Origin: an uncultured Burkholderiales bacterium
GTDB lineage: Bacteria; Pseudomonadota; Gammaproteobacteria; Burkholderiales; Burkholderiaceae_C
Direction: 5' to 3'
Length of the DNA stretch: 64,000 bases
Assembly: GCA_903820745.1 (NCBI GenBank)
Contig: CAIJIT010000347.1
Location: 1 to 64,000 of the forward strand
Position numbers and translations under genes: made by a program. The notes under the pieces were generated by a model. It saw nothing but the letters and a program-made list of their open reading frames with translations, was not told where the DNA came from and ran no database searches. Each line of letters opens with the position of its first letter. Within the stretch, counting starts at the first letter, position 1. Shown one piece after another: positions 62,028 through 64,000 of this stretch.

Positions 62028-62349
62028 GCGGAATTATGGTCTGATTCATTGAGTGGTCTCGATGTCAGCCGCCGCGTCACCCAGATGTAGTTTTCAGGTT
62101 GTTTCGAATCCCCGGCCCCACCAAAAACAGGGGCTGGAAACTCACACAACAAGTGGCCAAGGACTAGATTCCTGTGCCCGTTGGAAACTTGGACGGTTGG
62201 TGATGAGGAATGCTCTGCCACGTCAATACAAAGACCGCAAACCTGCTCAGCAGACACTGATGTAGCCGCCGGCCCCGCACCTCGCGGGGCCTTTTTCTAT
62301 GGGCTCCTGACTTCGACCTGTACAACCGCTCGGGAACCAGGCCCCGCGA
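62028..62349. other. Non-coding gap with tRNA-like 3' end and terminator module copy B
   Basis: About 320 bases. The sequence at 62101-62123 (TTCGAATCCCCGG then CCCCACCA) looks like the T-arm and CCA end of a tRNA or tmRNA without the rest. At 62271-62296 GGCCCCGC/GCGGGGCC plus TTTTT forms a plus-strand terminator although no plus-strand gene ends here. No coding region is supported. Confidence 0.5.
62271..62296 (+). terminator. Plus-strand terminator (module copy B)
   Basis: Perfect 8-bp stem GGCCCCGC/GCGGGGCC, loop ACCTC, then TTTTT. It lies in a module nearly identical to copy A at 60729-60775 and now faces the end of hicB. Confidence 0.75.
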
Positions 62350-62673
62350 TTACACGGCCAGCTTGGCTGACACCAATCGGTTGATGCTGACACCTTGTTC
62401 GGCTGCCTCGGTGGCAAGACTGCGGTGCACCGAGGAGGGAATGCGAACCATAAACCGGCCGCTGTATTTCTTTTCCGCAAGCGCTTCAGGGACTGGCTCA
62501 CCTGAGGCTGTCAACTCGTCAACCACATCCGCAACCACCTGGCGGATGCCGGAGAGGGCTTTTTCAGGTGAAGGGGCCAGCCACGAGAGCGACGGGAATT
62601 CTGTGCAAAGACCGACATGCTCCTTGTCTTCGGCCGACCAGGTGACCCGATAGGTGTAGTGATTGACGTTCAT
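62350..62673 (-). CDS. hicB: HicB family antitoxin
   Basis: 107 residues. The N-terminal partially degraded RNase H-like HicB domain (YTYRVTWSAEDKEHVGLCTEFPSLSWLAPSPEKALSGI, listed in sections) precedes a ribbon-helix-helix-type segment (YSGRFMVRIPSSVHRSLATEA, GVSINRLVSAKL) that binds the promoter. It blocks HicA. The ATG overlaps the hicA stop by 4 bp, with the toxin gene first as usual. Confidence 0.92.
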   Translation of the reverse strand: MNVNHYTYRVTWSAEDKEHVGLCTEFPSLSWLAPSPEKALSGIRQVVADVVDELTASGEPVPEALAEKKYSGRFMVRIPSSVHRSLATEAAEQGVSINRLVSAKLAV

Positions 62674-62918
62674 GGTCTGGTTCCTAGCCGTTCAATTGCG
62701 GTCAAAACTTGCCGGACTTGATAGGCCTTCGCTTTGCCTTTGTCGTTCTGAATATTCACTCTTGGATTTCCTGGCCATGGCGTCTGGTAAATCGCGTGAC
62801 TACTGCCGGCCTGCCTGGGTTTTCCAAAAAAGGATTCGCACACACGCTGCAAATCAGCAAAGCGCACATTGGCAGGCTCTGTCCTCATTTGCTCAAGGAC
62901 TTTGCCAACAGCGATCAT
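62670..62918 (-). CDS. hicA: HicA family mRNA interferase toxin
   Basis: 82 residues. The double-stranded-RNA-binding-like fold shows FADLQRVCESFFGKPRQAG, the catalytic histidine in GSSHAIYQTPW (G-S-x-H) and VNIQNDKGKAKAYQVRQVL. HicA cuts mRNAs; HicB neutralises it. At 82 residues it is somewhat longer than the roughly 60-residue E. coli form. Both parts of this module appear intact. Confidence 0.92.
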   Translation of the reverse strand: MIAVGKVLEQMRTEPANVRFADLQRVCESFFGKPRQAGSSHAIYQTPWPGNPRVNIQNDKGKAKAYQVRQVLTAIERLGTRP

Positions 62919-62973
62919 GACTCAAAGATATCAATAGTGATACTGAATGTCAACTCTCAGGCGGAGGCAACTT

Positions 62974-63006
62974 CCCCGCAATCCGCTGCGCTGCTTGTCG
63001 GGCTAC
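62974..63006. repeat. Dispersed 33-bp repeat, copy 2
   Basis: Same repeat as 20801-20833 with one base changed (GTCGGG for GGCGGG), in the gap upstream of hicA. Confidence 0.75.
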
Positions 63007-63021
63007 GGGATCGGTGGGTAG

Positions 63022-63054
63022 CCCGCATGGTTGGCCCGAAGGGCCGAATGCGGG
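63022..63054. repeat. REP-like hairpin
   Basis: CCCGCAT (63022-63028) pairs with ATGCGGG (63048-63054), and inside the loop GGCCC pairs with GGGCC. It resembles the hairpin at 19937-19966. It lies between copies 2 and 3 of the 33-bp repeat. Confidence 0.6.
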
Positions 63055-63074
63055 GATTTTTCGCGCTTGCAAAA

Positions 63075-63107
63075 CCCCGCAATCCGCTGTGCTGCTTGTC
63101 GGGCTAC
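63075..63107. repeat. Dispersed 33-bp repeat, copy 3, reaching the maoC stop
   Basis: Identical to copy 2 apart from one base (CTGTGC for CTGCGC). Its last bases GGGCTAC contain, on the minus strand, the TAG stop of the MaoC gene, so the repeat forms the end of that gene. Confidence 0.75.
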
Positions 63108-63577
63108 AAGCAGACTTCTGCAACTGGCATTGCTGCTGCCGGTCGCCGTTTGGCCGATGAGGTCGTCATGACGACGGCCTGGCCTTCAATGACCACCAGG
63201 TCGCCGACGCGGCAGGTGGTGTCTAGCGTGACGCGGCGCCTTGCCAGATCGATCGAGTGGACGACGACGCTGGCATGGACGGTCTGACCCGGGCGCACCG
63301 GGGCCAGGAAGTTGAGTTGCTGGCTGAGATAGATCGTGCCTGGCCCGGGCAATCGGTTGGCCACTGCCGCGGAGATCACGCTGGCGGTCAGGAAGCCATG
63401 GGCGATGCGCCCGCCGAAGCGGGTCGTCGCAGCAAACTCTTCGTTGATGTGCAAGGCGTTGTTGTCACCCGAGACACCGGCAAACAGCACGATGTCGGCC
63501 TCGGTGATGGTTTTGGAGAAGGTGGCCCGCATGCCCAGATGCAGGTCTTCGATGTCGTAACCGTTCATGTCGTTCAT
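63104..63577 (-). CDS. MaoC family dehydratase ((R)-specific enoyl-CoA hydratase-like)
   Basis: 157 residues from the ATG at 63577 with AAGGA about 9 bases upstream; the open frame to 63895 is not homologous. Hotdog fold with the hydratase motif FAGVSGDNNALHINEEFAATTRFGGRIAHGF, which contains the catalytic Asp and His (D-x4-H). This dehydratase hydrates short 2-enoyl-CoA esters to (R)-3-hydroxyacyl-CoA. It follows an acyl-CoA dehydrogenase gene in the same direction. The C-terminal tail (SSAKRRPAAAMPVAEVCL) may have been altered by the repeat at its end. Confidence 0.9.
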   Translation of the reverse strand: MNDMNGYDIEDLHLGMRATFSKTITEADIVLFAGVSGDNNALHINEEFAATTRFGGRIAHGFLTASVISAAVANRLPGPGTIYLSQQLNFLAPVRPGQTVHASVVVHSIDLARRRVTLDTTCRVGDLVVIEGQAVVMTTSSAKRRPAAAMPVAEVCL

Positions 63578-63727
63578 TGCTGCATCCTTGTACGGCTCGA
63601 CCGTCCGTTTGTCTTCATCAGCCATCACCCAGAGGGTGACGGCCCTCGCAGGCGCAAGGCCCTGCGCAGGCAGGCCCTTGGTCCCGCTTAGCCAGTCGGC
63701 TTGTATCGCCGCCAGTCCTTCGTCAGC

Positions 63728-63751
63728 CATAAGGTCCTGCCGGACCTTATG
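63728..63751. repeat. Perfect 10-bp hairpin upstream of maoC
   Basis: CATAAGGTCC and GGACCTTATG pair around TGCC in the 181-base gap between the acyl-CoA dehydrogenase stop and maoC. There is no T-run on either strand, so it may be a repeat or an mRNA processing structure rather than a terminator. Confidence 0.5.
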
Positions 63752-63758
63752 CGCGGTC

Positions 63759-64000
63759 TTAGAACTGTGCGTCGGTGAGGGCCAGGGTGGTGGCGGCGCC
63801 GTGGAGGATGGCGTCGCGCAGCGCACCGGCTTCGGGCAACACATGCAGGGCGTAATGATGGGCGGTGATGCGCTTGGCGGACAGGAACTCGGCATCGGTG
63901 CCTGAGCTTGCCAATTGCGCGCTGGCAGCGTCGGCTGCGCGAGCCATCAGCCAGCCGCCAATCACGGTGCCGCAGAGTTTCAGATAGGGCACCGCGCTGG
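63759..64000 (-). CDS. Acyl-CoA dehydrogenase, C-terminal part
   Basis: Partial gene entering from the right edge; the last 80 codons are seen. Sequence such as PYLKLCGTVIGGWLMARAA and FLSAKRITAHHYALHVLPEAGALRDAILHGA matches the C-terminal extension of long acyl-CoA dehydrogenases, like the complete gene at 49086-50900. It stops at 63759-63761 and is followed by MaoC, a usual beta-oxidation neighbour. Confidence 0.8.
   Translation of the reverse strand, partial: SAVPYLKLCGTVIGGWLMARAADAASAQLASSGTDAEFLSAKRITAHHYALHVLPEAGALRDAILHGAATTLALTDAQF

Noticed and set aside
63578..63895. N-terminal extension of the MaoC gene to 63895
   Set aside because: The extension overlaps the acyl-CoA dehydrogenase C-terminus in another phase and lacks homology; the ATG at 63577 has a good ribosome site.
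1..64000. CRISPR array or prophage module
   Set aside because: No regularly spaced repeats, cas genes, integrase, capsid or terminase genes were seen anywhere in the window.

Overview
The window looks like chromosomal DNA of a GC-rich betaproteobacterium of the order Burkholderiales, possibly Comamonadaceae-like. Reasons: the block thrS-infC-rpmI-rplT-pheS-pheT-ihfA-merR-tRNA-Pro is in the order usual for that group; there are three Bug/TctC-type periplasmic binding proteins with no membrane partners; and there are many CaiB, enoyl-CoA hydratase, acyl-CoA dehydrogenase and SDR genes. The exact taxon is an inference.

Layout. (1) 1-5.1 kb: a leftward operon for a CoA-linked organic-acid pathway (CaiB transferase, enoyl-CoA hydratase, MDR oxidoreductase, TctC binding protein, class II aldolase running off the edge), divergent from a GntR/FCD regulator with a clear inverted-repeat operator between them. 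(2) 5.2-12.4 kb: a lipoprotein with a C-terminal GlyGly-CTERM-like anchor; a leftward M20 peptidase followed by a small CxxC protein and an ABC ATPase/permease pair; and a divergent penicillin-acylase-family hydrolase. (3) 12.7-14.3 kb: an IS4-family element without target duplication, next to a sulfatase remnant. (4) 14.3-19.9 kb: a TctC protein and an IclR regulator, divergent from a five-gene catabolic operon (RraA-like, HpaH-like hydratase, LigI-like amidohydrolase, RidA, HpaI-like aldolase). I cannot match this set to a described pathway.

(5) 19.9-25.1 kb: an accessory island ending at the 3' side of tRNA-Pro(GGG). It holds an intact AbrB/PIN toxin-antitoxin pair, a Fic gene with two frameshifts, recD and sbcD fragments, an AbiEi antitoxin with a truncated AbiEii toxin, and a broken DUF1016 nuclease. 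(6) 25.2-32.9 kb: the translation/IHF core block, with infC apparently starting at AUC. (7) 33.0-40.6 kb: patatin-like hydrolase, TonB-dependent receptor, Tex, an unknown helical protein and a DUF4143 ATPase. (8) 41-46.4 kb: brnA with a frameshifted brnT, an HSL-type hydrolase, a BaiN-like flavoprotein, SDR, ElaA-like GNAT and an MDR reductase. (9) 46.6-54.2 kb: a third TctC and a complete beta-oxidation operon (FadB-type fusion, thiolase, acyl-CoA dehydrogenase, small membrane protein, SDR, thioesterase). (10) 54.4-59.8 kb: egtB-egtD, SapC, a CorC/HlyC family protein, apaH and tRNA-Ser(UGA). (11) 60.0-63.1 kb: a second accessory patch with a RelE-like/HTH toxin-antitoxin pair, a serine hydrolase between duplicated terminator modules, hicAB and dispersed repeats. 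(12) 63.1-64 kb: a MaoC dehydratase and the C-terminus of an acyl-CoA dehydrogenase.

Two themes stand out. The first is degradation of acids and aromatic-type compounds through CoA thioesters or oxo-acid aldolases. The second is two patches of toxin-antitoxin and defence genes beside tRNAs, where killing or nuclease components are repeatedly broken while antitoxins and all core genes are intact.
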